Shown: in pieces, positions 1-9,726 of the stretch
Layout: the number at the start of each line of letters is the position of its first letter
Position numbering within the stretch: position 1 is the stretch's first letter
NCBI GenBank assembly: GCA_045601045.1
Contig: JAZRZA010000061.1
Location: forward strand, 1-38,968
Origin: UBA1181 sp045601045
GTDB lineage: Bacteria; Bacteroidota; Bacteroidia; Bacteroidales; Paludibacteraceae
Direction: 5' to 3'
DNA length: 38,968 nucleotides
Translations under genes and position numbers: made by a program
Notes under the pieces: model-generated
Database searches by the model: none
Seen by the model: only the letters and a program-made list of their open reading frames with translations
What the model was told of the DNA's origin: nothing

Positions 1-1257
1 AAGGTCATGGTACTCACAGGTGGTCCTGGTACGGGCAAAACCACCACGACACAAGGTATCATAGCCGCATTGAAGGAAATGGGACTAAGGATTCTGCTGG
101 CTGCCCCAACCGGACGCGCTGCCAAACGAATGAGCGAAGCCACCGGCATGGAGGCAAAGACCATACACCGATTGCTGGAGTACAATCCTGCTGACGGCTA
201 CAAGCGCAATGACGAGAACCCCATTGATGGCGATGTACTGATCGTGGATGAATGTTCGATGATTGACATCATTCTGATGAACAATCTCGTCAAGGCATTG
301 TCAGAGGACATGCGCCTTATCCTTGTGGGTGATATTGATCAGCTGCCAAGCGTGGGGGCAGGCAATGTGCTCCGGGATATCATAGAATCGGAACGTGTGC
401 CGGTAGTAAGACTGACCCGCATCTTCCGACAGGCACAATCGAGCCGTATCGTCATGAGTGCCCATGCCATCAACGAGGGTAAGTTCCCAGACATCAGCAA
501 TGGCAGGACCACGGATTTCTTCTTCATAAAGAATGATGATGCCGACAGTGTTGCTTCAGACATTGTCAACCTTGTGAAGAACCGGCTTCCCAAGGGCTAC
601 AATATGACCTTGGATAAGATTCAGGTGCTTACCCCTATGCAGCGAGGTGTGGTAGGTTCTGCCAATCTCAACCTTATCCTTCAGGAGGCTCTGAACCCTA
701 CGAAGGAAGGACTGAGCCGAGGCGGTTACAACTACCGCAAGGGCGACAGGGTGATGCAGATCCGCAACAACTACGACAAGGAAGTCTTCAACGGCGACCT
801 GGGTTACATCGAAAGCGTGAACATGGAAGACCGCACTCTAATGGTCAACTTTGAAGAGAAAATGGTGGAATACGAGGTTTCTGAACTCGATGAACTATCT
901 TTGGCTTACGCCACAACCATCCATAAGGCACAAGGTTCAGAATATCCGATAGTGGTGATGCCTGTGCTGATGAAGCACTATGTAATGCTTCAGCGCAACC
1001 TTATCTACACAGGCATTACCCGAGCGAAGAAGATCTGTGTGCTGATTGGCTCCACCCGAGCCTTGGCATACGCCATTCATAATCTGACTGTGAGTAACCG
1101 TAACACGAGATTGAAAGAACGATTGCGTGGAGAATCAGAAACACTCACAAATGCAGCACCACTGCACAAACCCAACCTTCATGAGTTTCCCCAAGAGACT
1201 CAACACCCAATGGTGGCAGATACTGATGTTGAATATAATAGTTCTAAAGAGCAATGA
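1..1257 (+). CDS. recD2: RecD2-like ATP-dependent DNA helicase, 5'-truncated by the window edge
   Basis: The reading frame is already open at base 1, so only the C-terminal 418 residues or so are present. They hold a superfamily 1B helicase core. Walker A is GGPGTGKTTT near the start, Walker B is VLIVDECSMID, the GDIDQLPSVGAGN motif III follows, and ATTIHKAQGSEYPIV is the UvrD_C_2-type motif near the C-terminus. The order matches RecD2/RecD-like 5'-3' helicases, which act in DNA repair without RecB or RecC. The last about 50 residues are hydrophilic and probably disordered. The stop codon overlaps the start of the next gene (ATGA), so the two are likely translationally coupled. The N-terminal RecD2 domains lie outside the window. 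Confidence 0.9.
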   Translation, partial: KVMVLTGGPGTGKTTTTQGIIAALKEMGLRILLAAPTGRAAKRMSEATGMEAKTIHRLLEYNPADGYKRNDENPIDGDVLIVDECSMIDIILMNNLVKALSEDMRLILVGDIDQLPSVGAGNVLRDIIESERVPVVRLTRIFRQAQSSRIVMSAHAINEGKFPDISNGRTTDFFFIKNDDADSVASDIVNLVKNRLPKGYNMTLDKIQVLTPMQRGVVGSANLNLILQEALNPTKEGLSRGGYNYRKGDRVMQIRNNYDKEVFNGDLGYIESVNMEDRTLMVNFEEKMVEYEVSELDELSLAYATTIHKAQGSEYPIVVMPVLMKHYVMLQRNLIYTGITRAKKICVLIGSTRALAYAIHNLTVSNRNTRLKERLRGESETLTNAAPLHKPNLHEFPQETQHPMVADTDVEYNSSKEQ

Positions 1258-1748
1258 CAAAGATTCAAGAGTTGGCTCTTGCCATGATCAACTATGACAA
1301 TGGAGATCCCAAGAGAATACAACATACGACCAAGGTTCACGCCTATGCTTCTTTGATTGGCATTGGAGAGGAATTGGATGAGGAAACACAGTTCATCCTT
1401 GAATGTGCCGCATTGGTCCATGACATCGGTATCAGGGCAAGCGAGAAGAAGTTCGGCCATCAGAATGGGAAGCTTCAGGAGCAAGAAGGTCCTGCCGTAG
1501 CCCGCGATCTACTGACTCGAATAGGAGGTTACACAGAAGAAGAGATAGAGCGTATCTGCTGGCTTGTTGCCCATCACCACACCTATCACGCATCAGAGGA
1601 TATGGATTACCAAATTCTAATAGAGGCCGATTTCCTTGTAAACCTCTATGAAGACAATGAATCCGACAATGCCATTCGTTCCGTAAGGGAAAACATATTC
1701 AAGACACGGAGCGGTTTGAAAATGCTTGATGATATGTTTAATATATAA
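1254..1748 (+). CDS. HD-domain phosphohydrolase
   Basis: This 164-residue protein has the HD-superfamily metal-binding pattern: H29 (or H24), the HD pair H56-D57 in AALVHDIG, a histidine cluster at 107-109 and a later acidic IEAD segment. Such proteins are metal-dependent phosphohydrolases of nucleotides or related phosphate esters. The substrate cannot be read from the sequence. It overlaps the RecD2-like stop codon by four bases, which suggests an operon and a possible role in nucleotide or DNA metabolism. The length is typical for stand-alone HD proteins. The domain is clear; the specific function is unknown. Confidence 0.85.
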   Translation: MTKIQELALAMINYDNGDPKRIQHTTKVHAYASLIGIGEELDEETQFILECAALVHDIGIRASEKKFGHQNGKLQEQEGPAVARDLLTRIGGYTEEEIERICWLVAHHHTYHASEDMDYQILIEADFLVNLYEDNESDNAIRSVRENIFKTRSGLKMLDDMFNI

Positions 1749-1751
1749 ACA

Positions 1752-1853
1752 ATGAGTAAGATAAAAGTAATGGCAATAAACGGAAGTCCACGTAAGAATT
1801 GGAATACAGCCATCATACTTCAGTCAGCTCTTGAGGGAGCAAAGACGAGCTGA
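1752..1853 (+). pseudogene. N-terminal stump of an NADPH-dependent FMN reductase / flavodoxin-family gene
   Basis: An ATG three bases after the HD gene opens a frame of only 33 codons. Its start, IKVMAINGSPRKNWNTA, is the FMN-phosphate-binding N-terminus of the NADPH-dependent FMN reductase family, which is normally about 180 residues or longer. The frame stops after EGAKTS. Just downstream, in another frame, bases 1855-1902 read KHQYRDEHFEEDKQTV, which loosely resembles the C-terminal end of such proteins. This would fit an internal deletion. The remnant is clear; the deletion model is inference. Confidence 0.7.
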
Positions 1854-1903
1854 TAAGCATCAATACCGAGATGAGCACTTCGAGGAAGATAAACAGACGG
1901 TGA

Positions 1904-3316
1904 TTAAAAGCCCATCCATCCGAACTTATCGCAAATACCCAAAACAAAGACAGCCAATATGATAAGCGGCAAAACATAGGTAAGGTATGCCCGCATCCAT
2001 GGTTGGAAACGCACGCCCTCGCCCTTGTTGGCCTCATCGAAGAATCCTTTGATGCCCCATCCATATCTACGGGTACAGAAAAGGCACAATACCATTCCGC
2101 CCAAAGGCAATAGACAATAGGAGACGATAAAGTCCTCCAAATCAAGGATCGTACCTCCCAATGGAGCCAACCAACCCCACGACCACTCGCTAAATCCCAA
2201 CACGCACGGCACGGAAAGAATCGCAATGATAAAGAAATTGTAGAACGATGAGCGCTTACGGCTCCATCCAAACTGTTCGGAGCAGCAGGTAATAATATTC
2301 TCAAACACCGCGAAAACCGTCGAAAGGGAGGCGAAAGACATAAAAACGAAGAACATCGCACCCCAAAATTGGCCCATAGGCATACGGTTAAAGACCTCTG
2401 GAAGTGTCACGAACAGCAATCCTGGTCCTGCTCCGGGCTCCACATGATAGGCGAAACAGGCTGGGAATATGATCAATCCAGCCACCAAGGCGACACCCGT
2501 ATCAAGCACCGCAATCGTCAAACCCTCTTTGAGGATGGTGTTCTTATGGGACATATAACTGCCGAAGATAGCCATAGATCCGATACCAATGCTTAAAGTA
2601 AAGAAGGCGTGGGACATCGCATTATAAATCACATTGAAAGGTCCTACCTGCCTCAACCTCTCAAAATCAGGCACAAGGTAAAAATCCAGTCCCGCACCCG
2701 CACCGTCGAGCAACATGCTATTCACGGCCAACACCACCATGATTCCAAGCAATATCAGCATCAACACCTTAGACACACGCTCTACGCCCTTGATGAGGCC
2801 ATAGCCGACAGTAACACTTCCAATCAGCACCACCAACAACATCCAACCGCACATAGTAGATGGATCATTCAGCAAAGCATTAAACCTTCCGACGACATAA
2901 CCTGGCGCCATTTCGCCTACAAAAGCACCATTGATAGTAGCAAAAATGTAATGGAGCATCCAACCCGCCACCGTGGTGTAAAACATCATGAGCATATAAC
3001 AGCCCACCAACGACACCCATCCCTGTATGTGCCACTTGGAACCCGATGGACCAAGGTGTTTATATGCCTTTATGGGGGATAGACGCGACGCTCGTCCTAA
3101 ACTTAACTCCATACAAAGCACGGGGATACCCAACAAGAGCAAAAAGATAAAATATATCAAAACGAACATTCCCCCTCCGTTCATACCCGTGATATAGGGG
3201 AATTTCCATACATTACCGATGCCAATCGCACAACCTGCGGCAACAAGGATGAAACCAAGACGCGAAGAGAGTTGCTCGCGTGAATTAGATCCCTCTTTCA
3301 TTATTTCTGCTTTCAA
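1904..3316 (-). CDS. Sodium-dependent neurotransmitter:sodium symporter (NSS/SNF) family transporter
   Basis: This 470-residue integral membrane protein shows about eleven or twelve hydrophobic segments. The first carries the family signature AIGIGNVWKFPYITGMNGGG, matching the LeuT TM1 motif that binds sodium and substrate. Members take up amino acids or related amines with sodium. The substrate is not predictable here. The length is close to other bacterial NSS proteins. The gene is read alone on the minus strand, with a good Bacteroidota promoter upstream (3349-3379). Its 3' end faces the FMN reductase stump. Confidence 0.92.
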   Translation of the reverse strand: MKAEIMKEGSNSREQLSSRLGFILVAAGCAIGIGNVWKFPYITGMNGGGMFVLIYFIFLLLLGIPVLCMELSLGRASRLSPIKAYKHLGPSGSKWHIQGWVSLVGCYMLMMFYTTVAGWMLHYIFATINGAFVGEMAPGYVVGRFNALLNDPSTMCGWMLLVVLIGSVTVGYGLIKGVERVSKVLMLILLGIMVVLAVNSMLLDGAGAGLDFYLVPDFERLRQVGPFNVIYNAMSHAFFTLSIGIGSMAIFGSYMSHKNTILKEGLTIAVLDTGVALVAGLIIFPACFAYHVEPGAGPGLLFVTLPEVFNRMPMGQFWGAMFFVFMSFASLSTVFAVFENIITCCSEQFGWSRKRSSFYNFFIIAILSVPCVLGFSEWSWGWLAPLGGTILDLEDFIVSYCLLPLGGMVLCLFCTRRYGWGIKGFFDEANKGEGVRFQPWMRAYLTYVLPLIILAVFVLGICDKFGWMGF

Positions 3317-3348
3317 AGAGTTATTATCGTACTTTCATTTTCAGGATA

Positions 3349-3379
3349 CAAAGGTAGGAATTAATTCAATTCACCCCAA
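3349..3379 (-). promoter_or_regulatory. Bacteroidota-type promoter for the NSS transporter
   Basis: Read on the minus strand, TACCTTTG (3349-3356) matches the -7 consensus TAnnTTTG. TTGG (3376-3379) stands at the -33 position with 19 bases between. It lies about 33 bases upstream of the transporter start. Confidence 0.6.
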
Positions 3380-3417
3380 GAGGGGGATGCGAGGGAGGGT
3401 TGGGGATATAATATACA

Positions 3418-6400
3418 TTATTCTTTTTCCAAACTCAAATCAACGAGCAAAACAGCATGTTCTTGTTCTTCCTTTGGTGCATCAATAGGTTTCCAAGCCA
3501 CAATAAAGCGGATGGTTGAAGATGTAACATGGTAACCTTTTTCTTCCCAAAGGAGGAGTTCAGATTGCATTTTCTGGGAAAGTTGGGCAACGGGAAGATT
3601 GGTCTTGGTGTCATGGAGATAGTATTTCTTTGCTATCAAATCGTCACCTTTACCTAATATTTGGCTATCAAAACGTAGTTCTTCGCCAGCACGAAGAGCG
3701 AGAATCTGCTGTTTACGAGTTTTAAAGAAACCTAAGTTCACTTCCTTGTAGGAAAGTTGCAGAACAATCTCATTCGGCATTTCGTATGGATGCTGATCAA
3801 TCATTATTCTGTCGACTGGCAAACGATCAAACAAAGAACTTGTGGTGTGAATAAACAGACGTTTTTTGGCACGAGTAATACCCACATAATAACGTCTAAT
3901 CACATCATCCGTGATATTACGCTGTTCGGAAAGCAACATATAAACATCATCAAACTCACGACCTTTAGACTTATGAATAGTTGAGACTACCACATCAGCA
4001 CCCGATAGATCACAGAAGTCCTCGACAGACGATTCAAAGACAAACTCTTTAAAGTCTGTCAAATACTTTGCTTTGTTCGTCACCTCAAACAACTCGACAC
4101 AGCGTTTTAGGTAATGGAGGCTTTCCGACGATGCATATGCCGCAAATGTTTTATTCTTTGCTTCTTCCCACACATCTTCAGAGATGAGCGGCGTATGCGT
4201 TCTGGCATCAATGCATTTGAGGAACAAACGAACTTCTGCCATATTCCAGAATCGGAAACCATCCATACTCTGAATCAACTTGCTTTGCAACCCATGTTTG
4301 CGAAGAAGCGCAACAAGAATGACCGCCTCCTCATTAGTTTGCGTCAACACACAAGATGTTCCTTGCCCACGATTGGCTACAAGTTCATGCACAAGTGGCT
4401 CATACATACATGAGGAGACATGATGAGTCACATTCACACTACCCTCAACCTGGTTAACTGAAATAACAGGCGAACTCTTCATCCGCCCACGAATTCTATT
4501 GACAAAGGCATTGGCAAAGTTGACTACATGCTGACTGGAGCGATAATTTTCAGTCATTTCCACTAACCTTCCCTGTGACTCCTCTAACAACTGTGCCATA
4601 AAATGTGAATTCGAGCCACGGAACTCATAGATATTTTGATCATCATCACCTACGGCAATCACACGCATATCCTCGTTGGCGGCCATCAGAGCATGCACCA
4701 GAGCATACTCCTCCTCACTCATATCCTGAGCCTCATCTATCACAAGTACGGTCTTGGCGATGCGATTAAGTTCCACTTCTCCATCACGAATCATCTGCGC
4801 CGCATGTCCTACCACATTTTGGGCATCATCCAGATTACCGACTCTTCCCAATAGGTCAAAGCAATAGGAATGGAAGGTCTTTATCTCCACAAAATGAGCG
4901 GCATTGCCTATAAGATCCATCAATCTTTGTTTAAATTCTATAGCTGCCGCACGTGAAAAAGTAAGCATCAACAGTTGCTCGTGCTTCACATCCTCAAGCA
5001 ACAACAACGAAGCCAACTTATGTACCAATACACGCGTCTTGCCGCTACCTGGTCCTGCCGCCACAACAATGCAACGAGACTCTTTATCGGATATAATCTC
5101 CATCTGTTTCTGAGACAATGCGCCAAAAAGTTGCTGGTACTTACCAGGCGTGACGTTTCTTTCTATCTCTTGCGCTCGGGTTCCCTTGAAATACTTTGCT
5201 ACAAAGCGTTTGTAGTCCATCTGGAAATAATCTTGCACATACTGAAGGGCTGCATTATAATCACGCACCATCAGATTGGCATACTCACCTACAATGTGTA
5301 CCTGTTGAATCTTCTGTTTGTAAAACTCATTCAACATACGGTAGTCATCCTGTCTATACCGCAGACGATTATCTTTTATACGGCGAATGTCCATGGCGTT
5401 GTACAGAACAAGAAATCCGCCCTCCAACTTCAGTGCACCAATCTTCGACAAATACAACAACGCTTCCTCCACGTCTTCAAGTTGCACATCCTGCAACACT
5501 CCGAAGAGACTTTGTCCCTGAGCTTTCAGATCGTTGAGAAGACCAACCACAGAGAATTGAACACCCCTTTTCTTTGCGTCTTCATCTATTGTTTCAGAGG
5601 TTTGCCTATAAAGCCACTTCAAAGCAAACAGACATATCTCCAAACGTTTTTCGAATCGTTTCAACATGGATTCCTTATCTGTCTGACGTGTCACTTCAAG
5701 GTTGTGCGCCGCATCTTCTTTCTTGCGCGTGTATCCTTTCACAGAAAGGAAATAAAGCAACGTGCGGATGTCCTTCTCTGTTGCTGTTGTTATACCTTCA
5801 TTCTGTGCGTTATCATTTAATTGTTTGTAAGAAATGTGCAGTGGTTCATCAGAAATTTTGTTCAGAATATAGCGTTCCAGTTTTGTGAAACGCTCCAACA
5901 AACGCTTCGTCTTGATTTCTGACACGTCAGCGTCGTTCAAATACGCAGATATATCCTTTGTGTCCGCAAGGATACCTTCCTGACGCATACGCCCCACGAC
6001 AGACACCACTTCACTCTTGTTCATTCCGAGAATATCAGCCAGATAATCTACACGCGACTCAGCTTCCGCATCTTGTGCCTTGGCAGAGTATTTCTGCGTA
6101 ATCAACGATTTTATGATTCGCACAGCTTTCTCTATTTCTTCGTTTTCAAAGAGCAATGACTCTGTGATTCGCTTACGCGCCTCTTCCAAATTCTTCACTG
6201 TGATGCCGGTGGCATAAACATGAGGCACATTGTTTCCTCTCTCTATATATCCAGCCTGTTCAAGGGCGGCAAGGGCTGTTCGCACACGCGTCTCAATATC
6301 CGAAACGGAATCATCCCAGCCTGCTTTTCTAGCCATCTCAAGTGCCGAACAACACGCTCGCATTCTATGTCGAGTCATATCCTTCACAGCTTTCCACACT

Positions 6401-8361
6401 TGCTGAATCTCACTGATACTGAGCTTTGTCTGATTAAGTAAAATAAAATGTTTGTCAAGATCTGTATCACTATAAAGCACAAAACATCGTGCCTCGAGAT
6501 GTGGATCACGCCCCGCACGACCAGCCTCTTGCACATAGTTTTCAAGAGAATCAGAAATATCAAAATGCACCACTAATCCCACATTACTCTTGTCTACTCC
6601 CATGCCAAAGGCTGAGGTGGCTACGATGATGCGCACCTTGTCCGACATAAAAGCGTCCTGATTGGCTACCTTGTCATCAGAATCCATCCGTCCATTAAAC
6701 GGCAATGCTCTATAGCCATCACGACTGAGCTTCTCGGCCAACTGTATAGTACGTTTTGTACGGGATACATAAACGATAGTAGGACAATCATTCTCGGCTA
6801 TCAAAGAGCGAAGCTTTTGGTATTTATCCTCGTCAGATTCGGCATGTATCACAGAATAACGTAGGTTGGTACGCGAAGCAGTAGAAGCAAATAGTTGGAG
6901 GTCAAGATCAAGTGTCCGCTTGAAGTAGTCACAGATATCTTGAACTACCTTCTGCTTAGCGGTGGCGGTAAAGCACGATACAGGAATGGAGGTTTTACAC
7001 TGCTTTTTCCTCTGATATTGACTGATAAACTTGCCTATGTAAAGATAATCTACTCGAAAATCCTGTCCCCATGAGGAAAAACAATGGGCTTCATCTATTA
7101 CGAACCTCACCACGTGGCGCGCCAGCAGAATCTTCTCTATCGTTTTCGAGCGAAGCATCTCAGGGGCGATATACAATAGAGAGGCATCGCCATCCTGAAC
7201 GCGCTGAATAGCTAGCGAACGACTGATAGGGTCCATCAATCCATTAATAGTAACAGCATCCGTTATTCCTCGATCGGCAAGGTTGTCCACCTGATCTTTC
7301 ATCAGCGACTGCAATGGAGATATGACAACAGTAAGTCCATGAACCAAACGACCTTCCATCAAGGCTGGTAGCTGAAACGTGAGCGATTTGCCGCCTCCCG
7401 TCGGGAAGATGGCCAGCAAAGATTTTCCCGCAACGGCTGCCTTTGCTGCATTTTCCTGCAATGGTTCTCCTTCGTAGGTACGAAACATATCGTAGCCAAA
7501 GAATTGCTTCAGATTATAATGTACGTCAAGTACACGACTACAATATTCGCACCCATCCTCACATCGTGTATAGCGAAGTAGTCTCACAACATTCTCTACG
7601 CCGGGATAGTTATGCAGCACCCAAGCCGGGGTAATCGATCTATGGTCAGTGGTGATTATCAGGGACAAGGCATACGCAAGTTCAACGGGTTGCTGAAGAA
7701 CAATGCTCTCCAAATCAGCATGTGCGCAAATACTATCTTTGTATTCCGTTCTGATAAGATTAGGCAATAGTTCCTTGTCGGCCATTTTCGCTCCAACATA
7801 TTCTAGGAATCCCACAAATTCAGGCACATCATATAGTAACGTGGCATAAATCTCTTTGCAAGCATTCGATAGCCCACTCCATCGAGCTAACTCATCCATC
7901 AACAGATCACGAGCTTTCTCACAATCGTTCACAGGATTGTTTATCTGATCACTTAACAGTTTATCATCTTTCAACAAATGGTGGTAGGGTCTTTCGGGAA
8001 ACAATAATGGCGACACATAAAGCGTATCTACTAACACCCATTTCTTTGCCTCATCACCCAACAAGTATTTCGCATCATGGTGAATGATGTTGTGTCCACA
8101 AACGTAATCCACACCTTCAAGGAACTGCACCGCTTCACGCTTATTGGCCGAATGAAAAGTAGCACCATCCCACTTCAACGCCCCTACATCATGTACTTTT
8201 CCATCCTTTACACCAACCTCGACATCCACAAAAACATAACGAGAGGAATCATGCGACACCCCGTTACGAAGAGAATCTGAAGGAATTTTCTCCTCTCCAC
8301 CAATCGATTCTATAATTCTGCTCCAAATTGACATAAACCTGATATTTCTTCGGTCGCCCAC
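3418..8361 (-). CDS. Giant exonuclease-like / RecQ / UvrD fusion helicase
   Basis: This 1647-residue protein has three enzymatic parts. Residues about 42-160 look like a DEDD exonuclease: D46 and E48 in FVDVEVG, D96 in GHNIIHHD, and D146 in NDCEKA. Residues about 290-720 are a RecQ helicase: Walker A TGGGKS 321-326, DEAH 423-426 followed by CFSSWGQDFR, motif VI QEAGRAGRD and a winged-helix-like stretch. Residues about 1080-1480 are a UvrD/Rep helicase: Walker A GPGSGKT, DEAQ 1209-1212, GDDDQNIYEFRG, STIHKSKGREFDD and YVGITRAKKR. A cysteine cluster (C267, C271, C274) precedes the RecQ part, and the usual RecQ zinc cysteines are not evident. The GTG start at 8361 gives the length used here. An ATG at 8334 (MSIWSRIIES) is equally plausible. 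It probably remodels and processes DNA in repair or defence. Confidence 0.88.
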   Translation of the reverse strand: MGDRRNIRFMSIWSRIIESIGGEEKIPSDSLRNGVSHDSSRYVFVDVEVGVKDGKVHDVGALKWDGATFHSANKREAVQFLEGVDYVCGHNIIHHDAKYLLGDEAKKWVLVDTLYVSPLLFPERPYHHLLKDDKLLSDQINNPVNDCEKARDLLMDELARWSGLSNACKEIYATLLYDVPEFVGFLEYVGAKMADKELLPNLIRTEYKDSICAHADLESIVLQQPVELAYALSLIITTDHRSITPAWVLHNYPGVENVVRLLRYTRCEDGCEYCSRVLDVHYNLKQFFGYDMFRTYEGEPLQENAAKAAVAGKSLLAIFPTGGGKSLTFQLPALMEGRLVHGLTVVISPLQSLMKDQVDNLADRGITDAVTINGLMDPISRSLAIQRVQDGDASLLYIAPEMLRSKTIEKILLARHVVRFVIDEAHCFSSWGQDFRVDYLYIGKFISQYQRKKQCKTSIPVSCFTATAKQKVVQDICDYFKRTLDLDLQLFASTASRTNLRYSVIHAESDEDKYQKLRSLIAENDCPTIVYVSRTKRTIQLAEKLSRDGYRALPFNGRMDSDDKVANQDAFMSDKVRIIVATSAFGMGVDKSNVGLVVHFDISDSLENYVQEAGRAGRDPHLEARCFVLYSDTDLDKHFILLNQTKLSISEIQQVWKAVKDMTRHRMRACCSALEMARKAGWDDSVSDIETRVRTALAALEQAGYIERGNNVPHVYATGITVKNLEEARKRITESLLFENEEIEKAVRIIKSLITQKYSAKAQDAEAESRVDYLADILGMNKSEVVSVVGRMRQEGILADTKDISAYLNDADVSEIKTKRLLERFTKLERYILNKISDEPLHISYKQLNDNAQNEGITTATEKDIRTLLYFLSVKGYTRKKEDAAHNLEVTRQTDKESMLKRFEKRLEICLFALKWLYRQTSETIDEDAKKRGVQFSVVGLLNDLKAQGQSLFGVLQDVQLEDVEEALLYLSKIGALKLEGGFLVLYNAMDIRRIKDNRLRYRQDDYRMLNEFYKQKIQQVHIVGEYANLMVRDYNAALQYVQDYFQMDYKRFVAKYFKGTRAQEIERNVTPGKYQQLFGALSQKQMEIISDKESRCIVVAAGPGSGKTRVLVHKLASLLLLEDVKHEQLLMLTFSRAAAIEFKQRLMDLIGNAAHFVEIKTFHSYCFDLLGRVGNLDDAQNVVGHAAQMIRDGEVELNRIAKTVLVIDEAQDMSEEEYALVHALMAANEDMRVIAVGDDDQNIYEFRGSNSHFMAQLLEESQGRLVEMTENYRSSQHVVNFANAFVNRIRGRMKSSPVISVNQVEGSVNVTHHVSSCMYEPLVHELVANRGQGTSCVLTQTNEEAVILVALLRKHGLQSKLIQSMDGFRFWNMAEVRLFLKCIDARTHTPLISEDVWEEAKNKTFAAYASSESLHYLKRCVELFEVTNKAKYLTDFKEFVFESSVEDFCDLSGADVVVSTIHKSKGREFDDVYMLLSEQRNITDDVIRRYYVGITRAKKRLFIHTTSSLFDRLPVDRIMIDQHPYEMPNEIVLQLSYKEVNLGFFKTRKQQILALRAGEELRFDSQILGKGDDLIAKKYYLHDTKTNLPVAQLSQKMQSELLLWEEKGYHVTSSTIRFIVAWKPIDAPKEEQEHAVLLVDLSLEKE

Positions 8362-8485
8362 TTTCAGTTATATCACTCCCACATACTTTACGAAAGCATA
8401 TTTTCACGAAAAATAAACATCGTTCATATTATGAATTCACAGCCTACGAATGTAAATATACACAGAAAACATCAGAACAAACACA

Positions 8486-8513
8486 TTTGCCTAAAATTAT
8501 TATCTTATTTTTG
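8486..8513 (+). promoter_or_regulatory. Probable promoter of the alpha/beta hydrolase
   Basis: TATTTTTG (8506-8513) matches the -7 consensus TAnnTTTG, and TTTG lies at 8486-8489. The 16-base gap is shorter than usual. The -7 box ends 20 bases before the start codon. Confidence 0.5.
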
Positions 8514-8533
8514 CAAACAATTAACGCATAATC

Positions 8534-9571
8534 ATGAATCCCCTATTCTATTTATCAAGGAAGCTACTAATCGCAGCGGTGCTAATCATCGCCACAAACA
8601 ACTGCACACGCCAATCGGCTACAGAAACATTCTCCGCAGAAACGGACGCTATCTACACCAAAGAGGCGGACGCCTTCATCGCTTCGGGAGCAACAAAAGG
8701 GCAAACCGCCCAAACGGAAGCCATCCGCAAAGCCATTGCAGGGGATACCGAGGCATTGAACAATATACGAAACGGAAGATCGAAAACGGACTATGCCGAT
8801 GAACGAGTGACCATAAACGACTCTATTCCTCAATTGCGTATCTATACACCATCCGCGGGGGAGAAAAAGAAAAGATCTGCGCTTCTCTATCTTCATGGTG
8901 GAGGATGGTGTTTCGGAAGCATAAAAAGTTGTTCACGATTTTGTACTGAATTGTGCGCAAACGCCGACATCATCATCGCCGCATTGAATTATAGATTAGC
9001 GCCAGAAAATCCTTATCCCGCCGCCATCAACGATTGCGTCGAGGCTATTCAGTATCTGGTAACCCACGCGGAGGAATTAGGCATCGACACGGCCCACATC
9101 TCCATCGGTGGAGACTCTTCTGGAGGCAATTTAGCCATTGCAAGCGCCCTAAAGTCAACACATACCATCCAATCGCTTTTGCTCTTCTACCCCGTGACGA
9201 ATGTAAGCCAACCATACGGACAATCTTGGCAAACTTACGGAGAGGGCTACGCCAACGATGCGGAGATCATGGAGGCATTCACCGATGCCTATATTCCACA
9301 AGACCTAAGAGCTACGGGAATGGTATCGCCACTCATGCTTAACAACGAGGAGCTGAAAAGATTACCTACTACCCTACTCGTCGCAGCGGAGCGTGATGTG
9401 CTTTACGACCAAGGGAAACAATTCATTGAGAAGCTTCGTGCGGTGAATGTTTCTGCCCGACATATCACCATCAATGGCTCGGTGCATCTCTTCATCACCG
9501 TGCCTGACCAAGACGCCGCATTTTATAAATCAGTGGAACGAGCGAAAGAATTCCTGGTATCTTTGCCATAA
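8534..9571 (+). CDS. Exported alpha/beta hydrolase (HSL-type esterase/lipase family)
   Basis: This is a 345-residue esterase of the hormone-sensitive-lipase-like group. The oxyanion-hole motif HGGGW is at 121-125 and the nucleophile elbow GDSSG places Ser195. Asp288 in AERDVLYDQG and His318 in GSVHLF complete the likely triad. The first about 23 residues form a hydrophobic signal sequence ending at Cys24. The segment before it (ATNNC) is a poor lipobox, so lipoprotein status is uncertain. The substrate is probably a short acyl or acetyl ester. The gene has its own promoter-like sequence and stands alone between the divergent helicase gene and the DXS-like gene. Confidence 0.88.
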   Translation: MNPLFYLSRKLLIAAVLIIATNNCTRQSATETFSAETDAIYTKEADAFIASGATKGQTAQTEAIRKAIAGDTEALNNIRNGRSKTDYADERVTINDSIPQLRIYTPSAGEKKKRSALLYLHGGGWCFGSIKSCSRFCTELCANADIIIAALNYRLAPENPYPAAINDCVEAIQYLVTHAEELGIDTAHISIGGDSSGGNLAIASALKSTHTIQSLLLFYPVTNVSQPYGQSWQTYGEGYANDAEIMEAFTDAYIPQDLRATGMVSPLMLNNEELKRLPTTLLVAAERDVLYDQGKQFIEKLRAVNVSARHITINGSVHLFITVPDQDAAFYKSVERAKEFLVSLP

Positions 9572-9685
9572 GGTTCTATGATAATGGGGAAAACTAAATA
9601 TCCACATCTGGGCAAGGAAAGCCTCATCCGAAAAAAAGGTTACGTTTCCACTAATTCTGGTATGGCCGATCCTTCATGCCAGAAC

Positions 9686-9693
9686 TATATTTG
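9686..9693 (+). promoter_or_regulatory. -7 element upstream of the DXS-like gene
   Basis: TATATTTG matches TAnnTTTG 33 bases before the start codon. A convincing -33 TTTG is not visible, so this is a tentative call. Confidence 0.4.
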
Positions 9694-9726
9694 TATAAAA
9701 AATAATATCATCAAATTAATATACGC

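Noticed and set aside
1813..2361. A 182-residue minus-strand frame with hydrophobic segments
   Set aside because: It lies in another frame of the well-supported transporter gene and shows no recognisable domain.
4975..5820. A 281-residue plus-strand frame
   Set aside because: It runs antisense to the fusion helicase gene, which has clear motifs throughout. No domain is seen in it.
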